In this document: piece after piece, positions 30,618-40,650 of the stretch
How positions within the stretch are numbered: position 1 is the first letter of the stretch
Layout: every line of letters begins with the position of its first letter
From: Microbacterium testaceum
GTDB taxonomy: Bacteria > Actinomycetota > Actinomycetes > Actinomycetales > Microbacteriaceae
Assembly: GCF_029761935.1 (NCBI RefSeq)
Contig: NZ_CP121699.1
Span: 1-64,000, forward strand
Length of the DNA: 64,000 nucleotides
Direction: 5' to 3'
Translations under genes and position numbers: made by a program
The notes under the pieces: model-generated
What the model saw: the letters and a program-made list of their open reading frames with translations, nothing else
What the model was told of the DNA's origin: nothing
Databases searched by the model: none

Positions 30618-30631
30618 GTCGGGAGTGGGTT

Positions 30632-31993
30632 GTGACTGCACGAGCACCGTACGACCAGCGTCACGTCGTCGAGAGCACCGAGTCCGAAGCGGGAGTCGAC
30701 CAGGCTCTTCGCACGTACGTCCTGGACACCTCCGTCCTGCTGAGTGATCCGCGAGCGTTCTTCCGCTTCGCCGAGAACTCCGTCGTGATCCCCGTCGTGG
30801 TGATCACCGAGCTGGAAGGGAAGCGTCACGACCCCGAGATCGGGTACTTCGCCCGCCAGGCCCTGCGTCACCTCGACGAGCTCCGCATCGAGCACGGCCG
30901 CCTGGACTTCCCCGTCCCGGTCGGGACCGACGGCACGCTCCGCGTCGAGCTGAACAACACCGACCAGCAGGTGCTGCCCTCGGGGATGCGCACCGGCGGC
31001 AACGACAGCCGCATCCTGGCCGTCGCGATGAACCTCGCGCAGGACGGCGCCGAGGTCACCGTGGTGTCGAAGGACCTCCCGATGCGCGTGAAGGCGGCAT
31101 CCCTCGGTCTGAGCACCGAGGAGTACCTCGCCGAGCAGGCGATGGACTCCGGGTGGACCGGGATCGCCTCGATCGACCTCTCGGGCGATGAGATCTCCGA
31201 CCTCTACGAGACCGAAGTGGGCGTCAGCGAAACGGTGAAGGGGCTGCCGATCAACACCGGCCTCGTCATCCACTCCGAGCGCGGATCGGCGCTCGGCCGG
31301 GTGACCGGCAAGGGGGAGTATCGCCTGGTGCGCGGTGACCGCGACGCGTTCGGCCTCCACGGGCGCTCGGCCGAGCAGCGCATCGCGCTCGACCTGCTCC
31401 TCGACCCCGAGGTGGGGATCGTCTCGCTCGGCGGCAGGGCCGGCACCGGGAAGTCGGCGCTCGCGTTGTGCGCGGCGCTGGAGGCCGTGCTCGAACGTCA
31501 GCAGCAGAAGAAGATCATCGTCTTCCGCCCCCTCTTCGCCGTCGGCGGTCAGGAGCTGGGCTACCTCCCCGGCGACCAGGCCGAGAAGATGGGCCCCTGG
31601 GGGCAGGCGGTCTTCGACACGCTGGGTTCGGTCGTCTCGGGCAACGTGCTCGAAGAGGTGCTCGCTCGGGGTCTGCTCGAGGTGCTCCCGCTCACGCACA
31701 TCCGCGGCCGGTCACTGCACGACGCGTTCGTGATCGTCGACGAGGCGCAGTCGCTCGAGCGCAACGTGCTGCTCACCGTGCTGAGCCGCATCGGCCAGAA
31801 TTCCCGCGTGGTGCTGACGCACGACGTGGGCCAGCGCGACAACCTGCGCGTCGGTCGGCACGACGGCGTCGCCTCGGTGATCGAGACGCTCAAGGGCCAC
31901 GGTCTGTTCGGTCACGTCACCCTCACGCGGTCCGAGCGTTCGGCCATCGCCGCGCTCGTGACGGAGCTGCTGGAGGCCGGCGAGCTCTCGTAA
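30632..31993 (+). CDS. phoH2: PIN-PhoH fusion (PhoH2-type) ribonuclease/ATPase
   Basis: 453 residues from GTG 30632 (GGGAG at 30621, 6-base spacing); an in-frame GTG at 30575 has no such site. The N-terminal PIN domain (about 27-150) has acidic residues at [23 protein letters not shown] and [11 protein letters not shown]. The C-terminal PhoH domain (about 245-450) has Walker [14 protein letters not shown] and Walker [13 protein letters not shown]. Mycobacterial PhoH2 is a sequence-specific RNA helicase/RNase that, in those species, sits behind a small antitoxin-like gene; no such small gene is evident here. It follows uppS but has its own leader. Confidence 0.93.
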   Translation: MTARAPYDQRHVVESTESEAGVDQALRTYVLDTSVLLSDPRAFFRFAENSVVIPVVVITELEGKRHDPEIGYFARQALRHLDELRIEHGRLDFPVPVGTDGTLRVELNNTDQQVLPSGMRTGGNDSRILAVAMNLAQDGAEVTVVSKDLPMRVKAASLGLSTEEYLAEQAMDSGWTGIASIDLSGDEISDLYETEVGVSETVKGLPINTGLVIHSERGSALGRVTGKGEYRLVRGDRDAFGLHGRSAEQRIALDLLLDPEVGIVSLGGRAGTGKSALALCAALEAVLERQQQKKIIVFRPLFAVGGQELGYLPGDQAEKMGPWGQAVFDTLGSVVSGNVLEEVLARGLLEVLPLTHIRGRSLHDAFVIVDEAQSLERNVLLTVLSRIGQNSRVVLTHDVGQRDNLRVGRHDGVASVIETLKGHGLFGHVTLTRSERSAIAALVTELLEAGELS

Positions 31994-32001
31994 CGGTGAG
32001 A

Positions 32002-32041
32002 AGAGAGGGGCCGAGATGCCGTGGCATCCCGGCCCCTCTCT
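32002..32041 (+). terminator. PIN-PhoH gene terminator
   Basis: AGAGAGGGGCCG (32002-32013) pairs perfectly with CGGCCCCTCTCT (32030-32041), followed by GTCTGT. Confidence 0.85.
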
Positions 32042-32329
32042 GTCTGTACCGGAGTGGCTGAGGCGTACCTCGACCGGGCTGGACCGCGCGGGGCGAGGCC
32101 GCGACGGAAGATGAGAGGGTTCTCATTCGGGGCTCGCCGGGTTCTCACAATGGCCCGTCAGAGTAGAGCCATCGACGAGGGAGACCTCGTCACCCGCCTC
32201 GGCGGTTCCCCCAGGAAAAACACGAGAACGTCACGTGCAGGTCACCGCTCTTCGGGTGAGTCGGAAGACCACCGTGGGCGTCTCCCCAAACCCCCGGTTC
32301 CCCCGCCGGGGGTTTTCGGGTTTTCTACG
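32042..32329. other. intergenic region with TTCTCA repeats and a hairpin
   Basis: No protein gene. GGGTTCTCATTC (about 32117) and GGGTTCTCACAA (about 32139) form a direct repeat with a 22-base period, a spacing used by OmpR-type regulators. Near the right end, CCCCCGG and CCGGGGG (about 32290-32312) form a hairpin followed by TTTTCGGGTTTT on the plus strand, so a short plus-strand transcript could end here. The same hairpin lies beyond the response-regulator stop and may also terminate that operon. Confidence 0.5.
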
Positions 32330-32986
32330 TCATTCCCAGCGATAGCCCGCGCCGCGCACGGTGACGATATGGGATTGGCCGATCTTGGCCCGCAGATATC
32401 GCACGTAGACATCGACCACGTTGGACGACGGGTCGAAGTCCATCCCCCAGACGCGGCTGAGCAGCTGCTCGCGGCTGAGGACCTGACCCGCGTGGCGGAT
32501 GAACTCCTCGGCCAGCGAGAACTCGCGCGCGCTCAGGTCGATCTCGCGACTGCCGACCGTCGCCCGCCGCGCGAGGACATCGAGCGAGACGTCTCCGTGC
32601 GCGACCGTCATCGGTCCCACGGTCATCGGTTCGCGCATGCGCGACCGTACGCGGGCGAGGAGCTCGTCGAACTTGAAGGGTTTGGCGACGTAGTCGTTGG
32701 CCCCGGCGTCGAGCCCGTCGACGGTGTCCCTCGTGCTCGTGCGGGCGGTGAGCATGATGACCGGGATCTGCGACCCCTGGCCGCGAATGCTCCGCAGCAC
32801 CTCGAAGCCGTCGAGCGTGGGCAGCCCGACGTCGAGGAGGACGAGGTCGACGTCGCCCGACAGTGCGGTGTCGAGGGCCTCCGCCCCGTCGGCGACGATG
32901 AGGGTCTGATAGCCCGCGGACTCCAGTCCCTTCGCGACGAACGCCGAGATGCGTTCCTCGTCTTCCGCGATAAGGATGCGAGTCAT
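32330..32986 (-). CDS. OmpR/PhoB-family response regulator
   Basis: 218 residues: receiver domain (1-115) with acidic pocket AEDEE, phospho-acceptor Asp52 in VLLDVGLP, the switch Thr in MLTA and Lys102 in VAKPF; then a winged-helix DNA-binding domain (about 125-218) ending VRYLRAKIG...VRGAGYRWE. It overlaps the kinase gene upstream by four bases, so the two are co-translated. Signal and targets unknown. Confidence 0.95.
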   Translation of the reverse strand: MTRILIAEDEERISAFVAKGLESAGYQTLIVADGAEALDTALSGDVDLVLLDVGLPTLDGFEVLRSIRGQGSQIPVIMLTARTSTRDTVDGLDAGANDYVAKPFKFDELLARVRSRMREPMTVGPMTVAHGDVSLDVLARRATVGSREIDLSAREFSLAEEFIRHAGQVLSREQLLSRVWGMDFDPSSNVVDVYVRYLRAKIGQSHIVTVRGAGYRWE

Positions 32987-34398
32987 CCGGTGGCCTCTCT
33001 CTGCATGACGACGTCACCGGCGCGCACGGGCGTTGGGAGCTCCGCGGGGGACTGGGCCCCGGTCACGGGGATGTGCAGGGCCACGGTCGCGCCACCGCCG
33101 GGAGTGTCGCCGACGGTGCAGTGTCCGTCGTGCGCCTTGGCGATGGCATCCACGATCGACAGCCCCAGCCCCGATCCGTCCACTCCGCGCCCGGTCGAGA
33201 GCCGGTCGAAGCGGCGGAAGACGCGATGACGTGCGGCGGGCGGGATGCCGGGGCCGTGGTCGCGCACCCAGAGGTGCGCCGTCGTGTCGTCGGCCGTGCT
33301 GCCGATCTCGATCGAGGTGCCCTCGGGGGTGTATTTCGCGGCGTTGTCGGCCAGCTGCAGCCATGCCTGGACGAGGCGGTCCGCGTCGCCGTGGATGCGG
33401 ACGCGAGCCCGCTGGTCGATCGTCCACGTGTGGCCGGGGATGGCGCCGGCGAGTTCGGCGACGCGGTCGGTGAGCGCCCCGACGTCGATGACCGCGGCCT
33501 CGAGCGCACCGCTCTCGACGTCGGCCAGGGTGTCGATGTCGTCGACCAGTCGCGAGAGCCGGTCGAGTTCGGCGATGCCGAGCTCACGCGTCTCGGTGAC
33601 GTCGTGGGGGTCGGCGGGATTCATCATCTCGAGGTGGCCGCGGACGATCGTGATGGGGGTCTTCAGCTCGTGCCGGACGTCGTCGAGCAACTGCCGCTGC
33701 GCGTCGACCGACATCGCCAGGCGATCGAGCATCGAGTTCACCGAGGTGGTGAGGTCGGAGATCTCGTCGTTCCCGTGCGCGCGCAGGCGCGTGCCCAGGT
33801 CGTCGATCGTGATGGCGTCGGTGGTGTCGCGCAGACGCCGGAGCGGCGAGAACAGGCGTCCCGTCACGAACCAGCCGGCGACCCCGACGAGCAGCAGCAC
33901 CACGAGCGCCGAGATCCCATAGGTGACGGTCGAGAGCGTGACGAGCTCCATGCGCTGATCGATCGAGATGACCTGCACGACGACTCCGCCTCGCGTCTCG
34001 ACGGCCGCGTACAGGACGGGGCCGTGATCGCTGTCGAGGCGGCCCCGGTCGTTGCCGAGGCTGATCTGATCGGCGAGGGATGCCACGAGCCCCGCGTCGT
34101 CGCCGACGGAAAAACCCGGCGGGGCCGGCGTCGTCGCGAGCACGCGGGTGCCGTCGAGCGCCACCGTGCCATCGGTGCGGCCGGGGATGGTCGCGGCGAC
34201 GAGGGCGGCGGCATCCTGGCTGCTCGTCGACAGCGTCGAGACGAAACCGTCGAGCTGGCGCTCGGCATTGGCCACGACACGCTCGCTCTGCACGAGGAAC
34301 GTGACGCCGCCCGCGATGATCATGCCGAGCAGCACGACGCCGAGGATCGCGCCGAGGAAACGCACGCGCGTCGAGACGGGTCTCGGCGTGCGGCTCAT
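32983..34398 (-). CDS. sensor histidine kinase, HAMP-HisKA-HATPase
   Basis: 471 residues. TM1 (about 13-36), an extracellular sensor of about 120 residues, TM2 (about 156-180), HAMP domain (about 181-233), HisKA with phospho-His243 in DDVRHELKTPITIV, and the ATPase domain with N-box LADNAAKYTP, G1 DHGPGIP and G2 GSGLGLSIV. It is the cognate kinase of the response regulator that it overlaps. CATAAT (34405-34410) lies 6 bases before its ATG, so it has its own promoter in addition to any read-through from fumC. Confidence 0.95.
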   Translation of the reverse strand: MSRTPRPVSTRVRFLGAILGVVLLGMIIAGGVTFLVQSERVVANAERQLDGFVSTLSTSSQDAAALVAATIPGRTDGTVALDGTRVLATTPAPPGFSVGDDAGLVASLADQISLGNDRGRLDSDHGPVLYAAVETRGGVVVQVISIDQRMELVTLSTVTYGISALVVLLLVGVAGWFVTGRLFSPLRRLRDTTDAITIDDLGTRLRAHGNDEISDLTTSVNSMLDRLAMSVDAQRQLLDDVRHELKTPITIVRGHLEMMNPADPHDVTETRELGIAELDRLSRLVDDIDTLADVESGALEAAVIDVGALTDRVAELAGAIPGHTWTIDQRARVRIHGDADRLVQAWLQLADNAAKYTPEGTSIEIGSTADDTTAHLWVRDHGPGIPPAARHRVFRRFDRLSTGRGVDGSGLGLSIVDAIAKAHDGHCTVGDTPGGGATVALHIPVTGAQSPAELPTPVRAGDVVMQREATG

Positions 34399-34404
34399 CC
34401 TCTG

Positions 34405-34410
34405 ATTATG
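34405..34410 (-). promoter_or_regulatory. -10 box of the two-component operon
   Basis: CATAAT on the minus strand, 6 bases before ATG 34398, in the 49-base gap after fumC. Confidence 0.5.
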
Positions 34411-34447
34411 GCGCGCCTCGGCGTCGTGGATGTACGGGTGCGGTCGA

Positions 34448-35842
34448 TCAGCCCGGGTGGGTCATCGACAGCAGGTCGAGCTTGGCGTCGAGCACCTCTT
34501 CGGTGATCTCTCCGCGCTCGACGTAGCCGAGGTCGATGACCGCCTCGCGCACCGTGATGCCCTTGGCGACGGAGTGCTTCGCGATCTTGGCCGCGGCCTC
34601 GTAACCGATGACCTTGTTGAGCGGCGTGACGATCGAGGGCGACATGCCGGCGAACGCCTCGGCGCGCGCGACGTTGGCCTCGAGGCCGTCGATGGTCTTG
34701 TCGGCCAGCACGCGCATCGCGTTGGAGAGCAGGCGGATCGACTCCAGCAGAGCGGTGCCCATCACGGGGATCGCGACGTTGAGCTCGAACGAGCCCGAGG
34801 CGCCCGCCCAGGCGACGGTGGCGTCGTTGCCGATCACGCGGGCGCACACCATGAGCGTGGCCTCGGGGACGACCGGGTTGACCTTGCCGGGCATGATCGA
34901 GGAGCCGGGCTGCAGGTCGGGGATGTGCAGCTCGCCGAGGCCGGTGTTGGGGCCCGATCCCATCCAGCGGATGTCGTTGTTGATCTTGGTGAGCGAGACC
35001 GCGATGGTGCGGAGGGCTCCGGATGCCTCGACGAGGCCGTCGCGGTTGGCCTGCGCCTCGAAGTGGTCCTTCGCCTCGGTGATGGGCAGCTGGGTCTCGG
35101 CCGCGAGCAGCTCGATGACCTTCTGCGGGAAGCCGAGGGGGGTGTTGATGCCGGTGCCGACGGCCGTGCCGCCGAGGGGCACCTCGCCGACGCGGGGGAG
35201 GACGGCCTCGACGCGCTCGATGCCGAGGCGCATCTGGCGCGCGTAGCCGCCGAATTCCTGACCGAGGGTGACGGGCGTGGCGTCCATGAGGTGGGTGCGG
35301 CCCGACTTCACGATGCCCTTCCAGGCGTCGGCCTTGGTCTCGAGCGCCGTCGCGAGGTGCTGGAGCGCCGGGATGAGGTCGGTGATGAGGGCCTGGGTGA
35401 CCGCGATGTGCACCGAGGTGGGGAAGACGTCGTTCGAGGACTGCGAGGCGTTGACGTGGTCGTTGGGGTGAACCGTGTCGCCGAGGATGCGGGTCGCGAG
35501 TGTCGCGAGCACCTCGTTCATGTTCATGTTCGAGGAGGTGCCGCTGCCGGTCTGGTAGGTGTCGACCGGGAAGTGCGCATCGTGCGCGCCCGTGACGACC
35601 TCGTCGGCGGCCTGGGCGATGGCATCCGCGATGCCCCCGTCGAGGGTGCCGAGCTCTTTGTTGGCGAGGGCGGCGGCCTTCTTGATGCGCGCGAGCGCCG
35701 CGATCTGCGACGACTCGAGGCCCGAGCCCGAGATGGGGAAGTTCTCGACGGCGCGCTGCGTCTGCGCGGCGTAGAGGGCGTCCTTGGGGACCCGCACCTC
35801 ACCCATGGTGTCGTGTTCGATGCGGTACTCGATGTCGGTCAC
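34448..35842 (-). CDS. fumC: class II fumarate hydratase
   Basis: Interconverts fumarate and malate in the TCA cycle; iron-free and oxygen-stable. 464 residues. The N-terminus [21 protein letters not shown], the substrate loops [13 protein letters not shown] and [15 protein letters not shown], and the superfamily signature [11 protein letters not shown] (about 318-328) are all intact. Start GTG 35842 behind a strong GGAGGA. The gene lies 32 bases after the carbonic anhydrase gene in a minus-strand run. Confidence 0.96.
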   Translation of the reverse strand: MTDIEYRIEHDTMGEVRVPKDALYAAQTQRAVENFPISGSGLESSQIAALARIKKAAALANKELGTLDGGIADAIAQAADEVVTGAHDAHFPVDTYQTGSGTSSNMNMNEVLATLATRILGDTVHPNDHVNASQSSNDVFPTSVHIAVTQALITDLIPALQHLATALETKADAWKGIVKSGRTHLMDATPVTLGQEFGGYARQMRLGIERVEAVLPRVGEVPLGGTAVGTGINTPLGFPQKVIELLAAETQLPITEAKDHFEAQANRDGLVEASGALRTIAVSLTKINNDIRWMGSGPNTGLGELHIPDLQPGSSIMPGKVNPVVPEATLMVCARVIGNDATVAWAGASGSFELNVAIPVMGTALLESIRLLSNAMRVLADKTIDGLEANVARAEAFAGMSPSIVTPLNKVIGYEAAAKIAKHSVAKGITVREAVIDLGYVERGEITEEVLDAKLDLLSMTHPG

Positions 35843-35874
35843 GTCGTCGTTCCTCCAGGTCGTTCGTTCGGTTG

Positions 35875-36561
35875 TCAGATGCGGGCGTCTTCGACGCGGG
35901 GGTCGTCGACGCGCGGGTCGTCGACATCGCCCACGATGACGACGGGGAAGGCCTCGCCCTCGTCGAGGCGGTAGTTCGCGCCGACCACGGCGACGCGGCC
36001 CTCGGCCACGGCCTCGCTGATCAGCTCGGAGGCGCGCAGCAGTTCGCCCACGGTGTGGCGGAGGTGTTCGCGGCCCACGAGCTCGGGGTCGACGACGTCG
36101 GGCAGGTGGCCGTCCACGGCCGAGGCGCGCTGAACGCGGCGGACGGCGGGCACGATCGGGGCGATTTGGCGCCAGATGTACGCGGGGAGGGTCGGGGCGT
36201 CGACGCCCGTGCTCTCGATCGCGGCGCCGACCGCCCCGCAGGCGTCGTGCGCGAGCACCACGATGAGGGGGACCTCCAGCACGCCCACGGCGTACTCGAG
36301 GCTGCCGATGACCGAGTCCGAGATGACCTGGCCGGCGTTGCGGACGACGAACAGATCGCCGAGGCCCTCGTCGAAGATGATCTCGGCGGCGAGGCGCGAG
36401 TCGGAGCATCCGAAGAGCGCCGCCGTCGGGTGCTGCGAGCTCGCGAGCTCGGTGCGACGCTCCACGTCTTGACGCGGGTGCGCGGGTGCGCCGGAGACGA
36501 AACGCTCGTTGCCCTCCACCATCTGCTGCCAGACCTGACGGGGGCTCATGCGCTCGCTCAC
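35875..36561 (-). CDS. beta-carbonic anhydrase
   Basis: Hydrates CO2 to bicarbonate. 228 residues. Zinc ligands Cys in FGCSDSRL (with the Asp-Arg dyad) and His and Cys in [21 protein letters not shown] is the other family block. Start GTG 36561 overlaps the DUF4245 stop (GTGA) and has AGAGAGG upstream. The last about 15 residues are an odd acidic repeat ([16 protein letters not shown]) encoded by short DNA direct repeats. Its place next to fumC suggests bicarbonate supply to anaplerosis; this is inference. Confidence 0.93.
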   Translation of the reverse strand: MSERMSPRQVWQQMVEGNERFVSGAPAHPRQDVERRTELASSQHPTAALFGCSDSRLAAEIIFDEGLGDLFVVRNAGQVISDSVIGSLEYAVGVLEVPLIVVLAHDACGAVGAAIESTGVDAPTLPAYIWRQIAPIVPAVRRVQRASAVDGHLPDVVDPELVGREHLRHTVGELLRASELISEAVAEGRVAVVGANYRLDEGEAFPVVIVGDVDDPRVDDPRVEDARI

Positions 36562-37190
36562 GGGACCTCTCTCAACTGCTCGATCTGCGATGTGACGGAG
36601 GCGGCCGCGAGGGCCGCGGTTTCGGGGGCGGCATCGCCGTAGACGAGCACGTAGTCGGGCCCGGCCGGGGTGGCGAGGGCGTAGTCGACATTGCCCGTAC
36701 CCGAGGGGTTCGAGGGGCGGTAGACGTTCCACGTGATGCCGTCGATCTCGGTCGTCTCGGTACTGCGCGTGCCGTCGAGGACCTGACCGACCCAGGCCTC
36801 GTCGGCGTCGAGACCCTGAGCGACGCGGAGGAACCCGCTTTCGCCCGATCGCACGTAGACCATGGTCCACGCCTCGGTGCCGCCGACGCCCTCGGTGGTG
36901 GCCTGGTTGACGCGCCATCCCTCGCCGAGAGACGGCGAGAGCACCGGTCGACCGAGATCGCGCTGCATGTCGGCCGCGAGCGCGGGCACGTCGAGCTCGG
37001 GGCGGGGCGCGGGCTCGCCGCGGGGGACGGCCGCCACGACGACCAGGACGACCGCGACCGTCACGAGCAGGGCCGCGATGAGGTTGCGGAACGTCTTGCT
37101 CGAGCGGTACCGACGCGAGGACTCGGCCTTGCGGTCGGCGGTTTCTTGCGGGGTCTCGGGTCGGCCGAGATGCGCGACGACGCGAGCCAT
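36558..37190 (-). CDS. DUF4245 membrane-anchored protein
   Basis: 210 residues: cytoplasmic N-terminus of about 36, one membrane helix (about 37-57, [19 protein letters not shown]), then an extracellular domain with the family pattern [10 protein letters not shown]...[19 protein letters not shown] and TWNVYRP. Function unknown; usual neighbours are xseA/xseB in actinobacteria, as here. Start and stop both overlap neighbouring genes by four bases, so the run xseB-DUF4245-carbonic anhydrase is translationally coupled. Confidence 0.85.
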   Translation of the reverse strand: MARVVAHLGRPETPQETADRKAESSRRYRSSKTFRNLIAALLVTVAVVLVVVAAVPRGEPAPRPELDVPALAADMQRDLGRPVLSPSLGEGWRVNQATTEGVGGTEAWTMVYVRSGESGFLRVAQGLDADEAWVGQVLDGTRSTETTEIDGITWNVYRPSNPSGTGNVDYALATPAGPDYVLVYGDAAPETAALAAASVTSQIEQLREVP

Positions 37191-37426
37191 CAGTCGTCTC
37201 CCTCGCCGCGGGCGGCGTCGAGGCGGCGCTTGGCCCCGAGCAGCCACTCCTCGCAGCGGGCGTAGAGCTTCTCGCCGCGCTCCCAGAGCGCGAGGGATTC
37301 TTCGAGGGTCGGGGCGCCCTGCTCGAGTTCGGCGACCACGCGCACGAGTTCGTCGCGGGCCTGTTCGAACGACAGGGTGGCGACGTCGACGGCGGGGCCG
37401 GGGGTCGTCGCGGTCATGGCATCCAT
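37190..37426 (-). CDS. xseB: exodeoxyribonuclease VII small subunit
   Basis: 78 residues. Helical-hairpin subunit that binds the large subunit XseA; the family core is [48 protein letters not shown] 37426 follows the xseA stop by one base (TAG-A-ATG); ATG 37417 three codons on is the alternative. Together XseAB degrades single-stranded DNA from both ends. Confidence 0.92.
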   Translation of the reverse strand: MDAMTATTPGPAVDVATLSFEQARDELVRVVAELEQGAPTLEESLALWERGEKLYARCEEWLLGAKRRLDAARGEGDD

Positions 37427-37427
37427 T

Positions 37428-38807
37428 CTAGGCGCGCCCCACCGACACCCCGTCGCCGGGTGCCTCGTCGTCGAGCGGACGATCGACGGATGCCGCGGAG
37501 CCGGCCAGGTCGGCCGAGGAAGCGCCGTGTGCGACGGCATCGGGCACGGCGCCGTCCGAACGGGCGGCCACGGTTCCCTGCTCGACCGTGAGCCGCAGGG
37601 CGGTTCCGGCCGGCGCGTGGGCGGCGTCGCGCAGCACCGAGCCGTCGGGGAGCTGGGCGATGGCGTACCCGCGGGCGAGAGTGGCGAGCGGCGAGAGGGC
37701 GCGGAGCCCCGCCCCGAGCTCGCTGGTGCGCCGACGCTCTCCTTCTATGCGGCGATCGACGATGTCGCGCCCCCGGTTCGAGAGCATCCACAGCTCCTGC
37801 GCGCGGGAGGTGAGCAGGGAGTGCGGGTTCCGCAGAGCGGGACGCGAGCGGATCTGTTCGAGCTGCGCGATGTCGTGGAGGACGCGCTGGGTGAGACGTC
37901 CGGTCAGCCGGGCGCGCAACTGCGAGACGAGGGCCCGCTGCTCACTGACGTCGGGGACCACGCGCTTGGCGGCGTCGGTGGGCGTCGAAGCGCGCACGTC
38001 GGCGACCTCGTCCAGGAGCGGCCGGTCGTTCTCGTGCCCGATCGCGCTGACGATCGGAGTGGACGCCGCGGCCACCGCACGCAGCAGGCGCTCGTCGCTG
38101 AAGCCGAGGAGCGTCTGCGGATCCCCGCCGCCGCGTGCGATCACGATCACGTCGACCTCGGGGTCGGCGTCGAGGATCCTCAGGGCCGCGAGCGTTTCGG
38201 GAACGCACCGGTCGCCCTGCACGGCGGCGTGCTGCGTACGGAAACGGACGCGGGGCCAGCGCAGTTCGGCGTTGCGGTGCACGTCCTTCTCGGCATCCGA
38301 GTTCTCGCCCGTGATGAGACCGATGCAGTGGGGGAGGAAGGGCAGCTTCTTCTTGCGGACGGGGTCGAACAACCCCTCCGAACGCAGCTGCACGCGCAGG
38401 CGCTCGAGGCGCTCGAGCTGTTCGCCCAAGCCCACGTGTCGCATCAACGAGATCGCGAACGAGAAGTCTCCGGTGCGCGGGAAGTAGTCGGCCTTCACGC
38501 ACGCGACGACGTGGTCGCCGACCTTGAGGTCTTTGGGCAACCGGTTGAGCGTGCTCGACCAGATGCGGAAGGCCACCGTCGACTCGGTGCCGAGGTCCTT
38601 CAGCCGCCCGAAGACGTTGCCGCCGCGGCGGTTGAACGAGGTGATCTCACCCTCGACCCAGACCGACCCCCAGCGCTCGATGAAACCCCGGATCGTGTCG
38701 TTCAGTCGTGACACCGAGGTGGGGGCATCGGTGGAGGAGTCGCGGGGGTGCACGCTGTCGGCGGGCGGGGCGTGACCTGCGACGGTCTCGGGCTGGAAAG
38801 AGGTCAT
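37428..38807 (-). CDS. xseA: exodeoxyribonuclease VII large subunit
   Basis: 459 residues. N-terminal OB-fold (about 28-125; [22 protein letters not shown]), then the catalytic domain with [33 protein letters not shown] and [17 protein letters not shown] (His-Glu-Asp catalytic cluster), and a C-terminal coiled coil. Start ATG 38807; a longer open frame to 38984 lacks family sequence. First gene of the coupled run toward fumC. Divergent from ispH. Confidence 0.94.
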   Translation of the reverse strand: MTSFQPETVAGHAPPADSVHPRDSSTDAPTSVSRLNDTIRGFIERWGSVWVEGEITSFNRRGGNVFGRLKDLGTESTVAFRIWSSTLNRLPKDLKVGDHVVACVKADYFPRTGDFSFAISLMRHVGLGEQLERLERLRVQLRSEGLFDPVRKKKLPFLPHCIGLITGENSDAEKDVHRNAELRWPRVRFRTQHAAVQGDRCVPETLAALRILDADPEVDVIVIARGGGDPQTLLGFSDERLLRAVAAASTPIVSAIGHENDRPLLDEVADVRASTPTDAAKRVVPDVSEQRALVSQLRARLTGRLTQRVLHDIAQLEQIRSRPALRNPHSLLTSRAQELWMLSNRGRDIVDRRIEGERRRTSELGAGLRALSPLATLARGYAIAQLPDGSVLRDAAHAPAGTALRLTVEQGTVAARSDGAVPDAVAHGASSADLAGSAASVDRPLDDEAPGDGVSVGRA

Positions 38808-38934
38808 GTCACTCGCTGGGATGCACGCCGTCGGCGGGGGCCGCGAGAGCCGGACGTCTCTCGGGAGGAAAGGTCCCATGTTATCCGGCCGGGTCGCGCC
38901 GGGGAGGTTCGGCCGTCGTCCAGGGGCGCCCCCG

Positions 38935-38940
38935 TAGAAT
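38935..38940 (+). promoter_or_regulatory. -10 box of ispH
   Basis: TAGAAT, 6 bases before GTG 38947; leaderless layout. Confidence 0.55.
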
Positions 38941-38946
38941 CGAGGG

Positions 38947-40008
38947 GTGAGCTCACCTGCCGTGCACCTGCCCGTTCCCCGCATCCCGGGTCGACGCGGG
39001 CGGCTTCAGGACGTCCCCGTCCAGGGCAAGAAGAAGGTGCTGCTCGCCGCACCCCGCGGCTACTGCGCCGGTGTCGACCGAGCGGTGATCGCCGTCGAGA
39101 AGGCCCTGGAGCGCTACGGCGCCCCCGTGTACGTGCGCAAGCAGATCGTGCACAACATCCACGTCGTGACCGAGCTCGAGAAGAAGGGCGCGATCTTCGT
39201 CGAAGAGGTCGACGAGGTCCCCGCCGGCTCCCACGTCGTCTTCAGCGCGCACGGTGTCTCGCCAGCCGTCGTGTCCGCGGCATCCGATCGGGGTCTGCAG
39301 GCCATCGACGCCACGTGCCCCCTCGTGACGAAGGTGCACCGCGAGGCCGTGCGCTTCGCCCGCGACGACTTCGAGATCCTGCTGATCGGCCACGAAGGCC
39401 ACGAAGAGGTCGAGGGCACCGCCGGAGAGGCCCCCGAGCACGTCACCGTCGTGAACTCTCCTGACCACGCCGACACCATCGAGGTGCGCGACCCGTCGAA
39501 GGTCGTGTGGCTGTCGCAGACCACGCTGTCGGTCGACGAGACGATGGAGACCGTGCGGCGCCTGCGCGAGCGCTTCCCCGAGCTGCAGGATCCGCCCTCC
39601 GACGACATCTGCTATGCCACCCAGAATCGCCAGGTCGCGATCAAGAAGGTCGCCGTCGGCGCCGACCTCGTGATCGTCGTGGGTTCGGCGAACAGCTCCA
39701 ACAGCGTGCGTCTGGTCGAGGTCGCCCTCGAGCACGGCGCGAAGGCCGCGTATCGCGTCGACTACGTCGACGAGGTGAAGCAGGAATGGCTCGAGGGCGT
39801 CGAGACCGTCGGCGTCACCAGCGGCGCCTCGGTGCCCGAGGTGCTCGTGACCGAGGTCCTCGAAGAGCTCGCCGGGGCCGGCTACCGCGACGTCGAAGAG
39901 GTGCGCACCGCCGAAGAGGACCTGATCTTCTCGCTCCCCAAGGAGCTGCGACAGGATGCCAGCGGCAAGCGCGACGAGCGCGCACTGGGCGGCCGGGGCC
40001 GCGCGTGA
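38947..40008 (+). CDS. ispH: 4-hydroxy-3-methylbut-2-enyl diphosphate reductase
   Basis: Last step of the MEP isoprenoid pathway, giving IPP and DMAPP. 353 residues. The three Fe-S ligand cysteines are in [12 protein letters not shown] (about 42), [11 protein letters not shown] (about 123) and [11 protein letters not shown] (about 223). The first about 30 residues are an N-terminal extension. It supplies precursors to the prenyltransferase at 29601 and to menaquinone. GTG start; the stop overlaps the next gene start (GTGA). Confidence 0.96.
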   Translation: MSSPAVHLPVPRIPGRRGRLQDVPVQGKKKVLLAAPRGYCAGVDRAVIAVEKALERYGAPVYVRKQIVHNIHVVTELEKKGAIFVEEVDEVPAGSHVVFSAHGVSPAVVSAASDRGLQAIDATCPLVTKVHREAVRFARDDFEILLIGHEGHEEVEGTAGEAPEHVTVVNSPDHADTIEVRDPSKVVWLSQTTLSVDETMETVRRLRERFPELQDPPSDDICYATQNRQVAIKKVAVGADLVIVVGSANSSNSVRLVEVALEHGAKAAYRVDYVDEVKQEWLEGVETVGVTSGASVPEVLVTEVLEELAGAGYRDVEEVRTAEEDLIFSLPKELRQDASGKRDERALGGRGRA

Positions 40009-40595
40009 GCGACGTCGACCCGCGCACCCCGTCCGCGGCGGACGAGGCTCGTCCCCGCCCGCAGTACGGCGAGTACGCCACCCCCGAGGAGCAGCGGGCG
40101 CGCATCCGCCGTCCGGAGGTGACCGAGGCCCTCGAGGCGGGCGTGGCCCCGCAGCCGGAGCATGCCCCCGAACCCCGCTCCGCGGCGAAGCCCGGGCCCA
40201 TGCCCGCCCCCACCACCCGCGGCGGCCAGGTCGACCGGATCGTGACGTTCGGTCTGTTGATCTACGGGCTGTTCTCCGTCGTCACCACGATCATCCAGCT
40301 GCTCAATTTCCCCGAGTACGCGAACAACTTCGCGCGCGTGTTCCAGGTCGACGCGACGTTCACCAACCTGACCGCCGGGTACCTCTGGGGTGCGGCGGCC
40401 GCGGCCGTCACCGGCATCGGGTGGCTTCTGACCGCCATGTTCACCTGGCGGTCCATGAAGCGCGGGCGTATCTCGTTCTGGATCCCGATCGTCGGCGCGC
40501 TGGTCTCGACCGTCATCGCGGCCGTCCTGTCGCTCATCGGCATGGCGAGTGACCCGCAGTTCCTGACGGCCGTCATGGGCACGGTCTCGAACTGA
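40005..40595 (+). CDS. DUF6264-type membrane protein
   Basis: 196 residues. A hydrophilic Pro/Ala/Arg-rich N-terminus (1-75) is followed by three or four membrane helices (about 83-103, 126-150, 163-190). It resembles the DUF6264 family found next to ispH in Microbacteriaceae; function unknown. Start GTG 40005 overlaps the ispH stop by four bases, so expression is coupled to ispH. Confidence 0.8.
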   Translation: MSDVDPRTPSAADEARPRPQYGEYATPEEQRARIRRPEVTEALEAGVAPQPEHAPEPRSAAKPGPMPAPTTRGGQVDRIVTFGLLIYGLFSVVTTIIQLLNFPEYANNFARVFQVDATFTNLTAGYLWGAAAAAVTGIGWLLTAMFTWRSMKRGRISFWIPIVGALVSTVIAAVLSLIGMASDPQFLTAVMGTVSN

Positions 40596-40650
40596 ACCGA
40601 ACCCCACGGCATCCCGTGTTCCTAGAAGGAGAGGGAGAGGGGATGCCGCT

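Noticed and set aside
32047..32095. Sequence ACCGGAGTGGCTGAGGCG resembling the D-arm of a tRNA-Ser/Leu, possibly an attachment-site remnant
   Set aside because: No anticodon arm, T-arm or acceptor partner follows; no integrase or flanking repeat is present.
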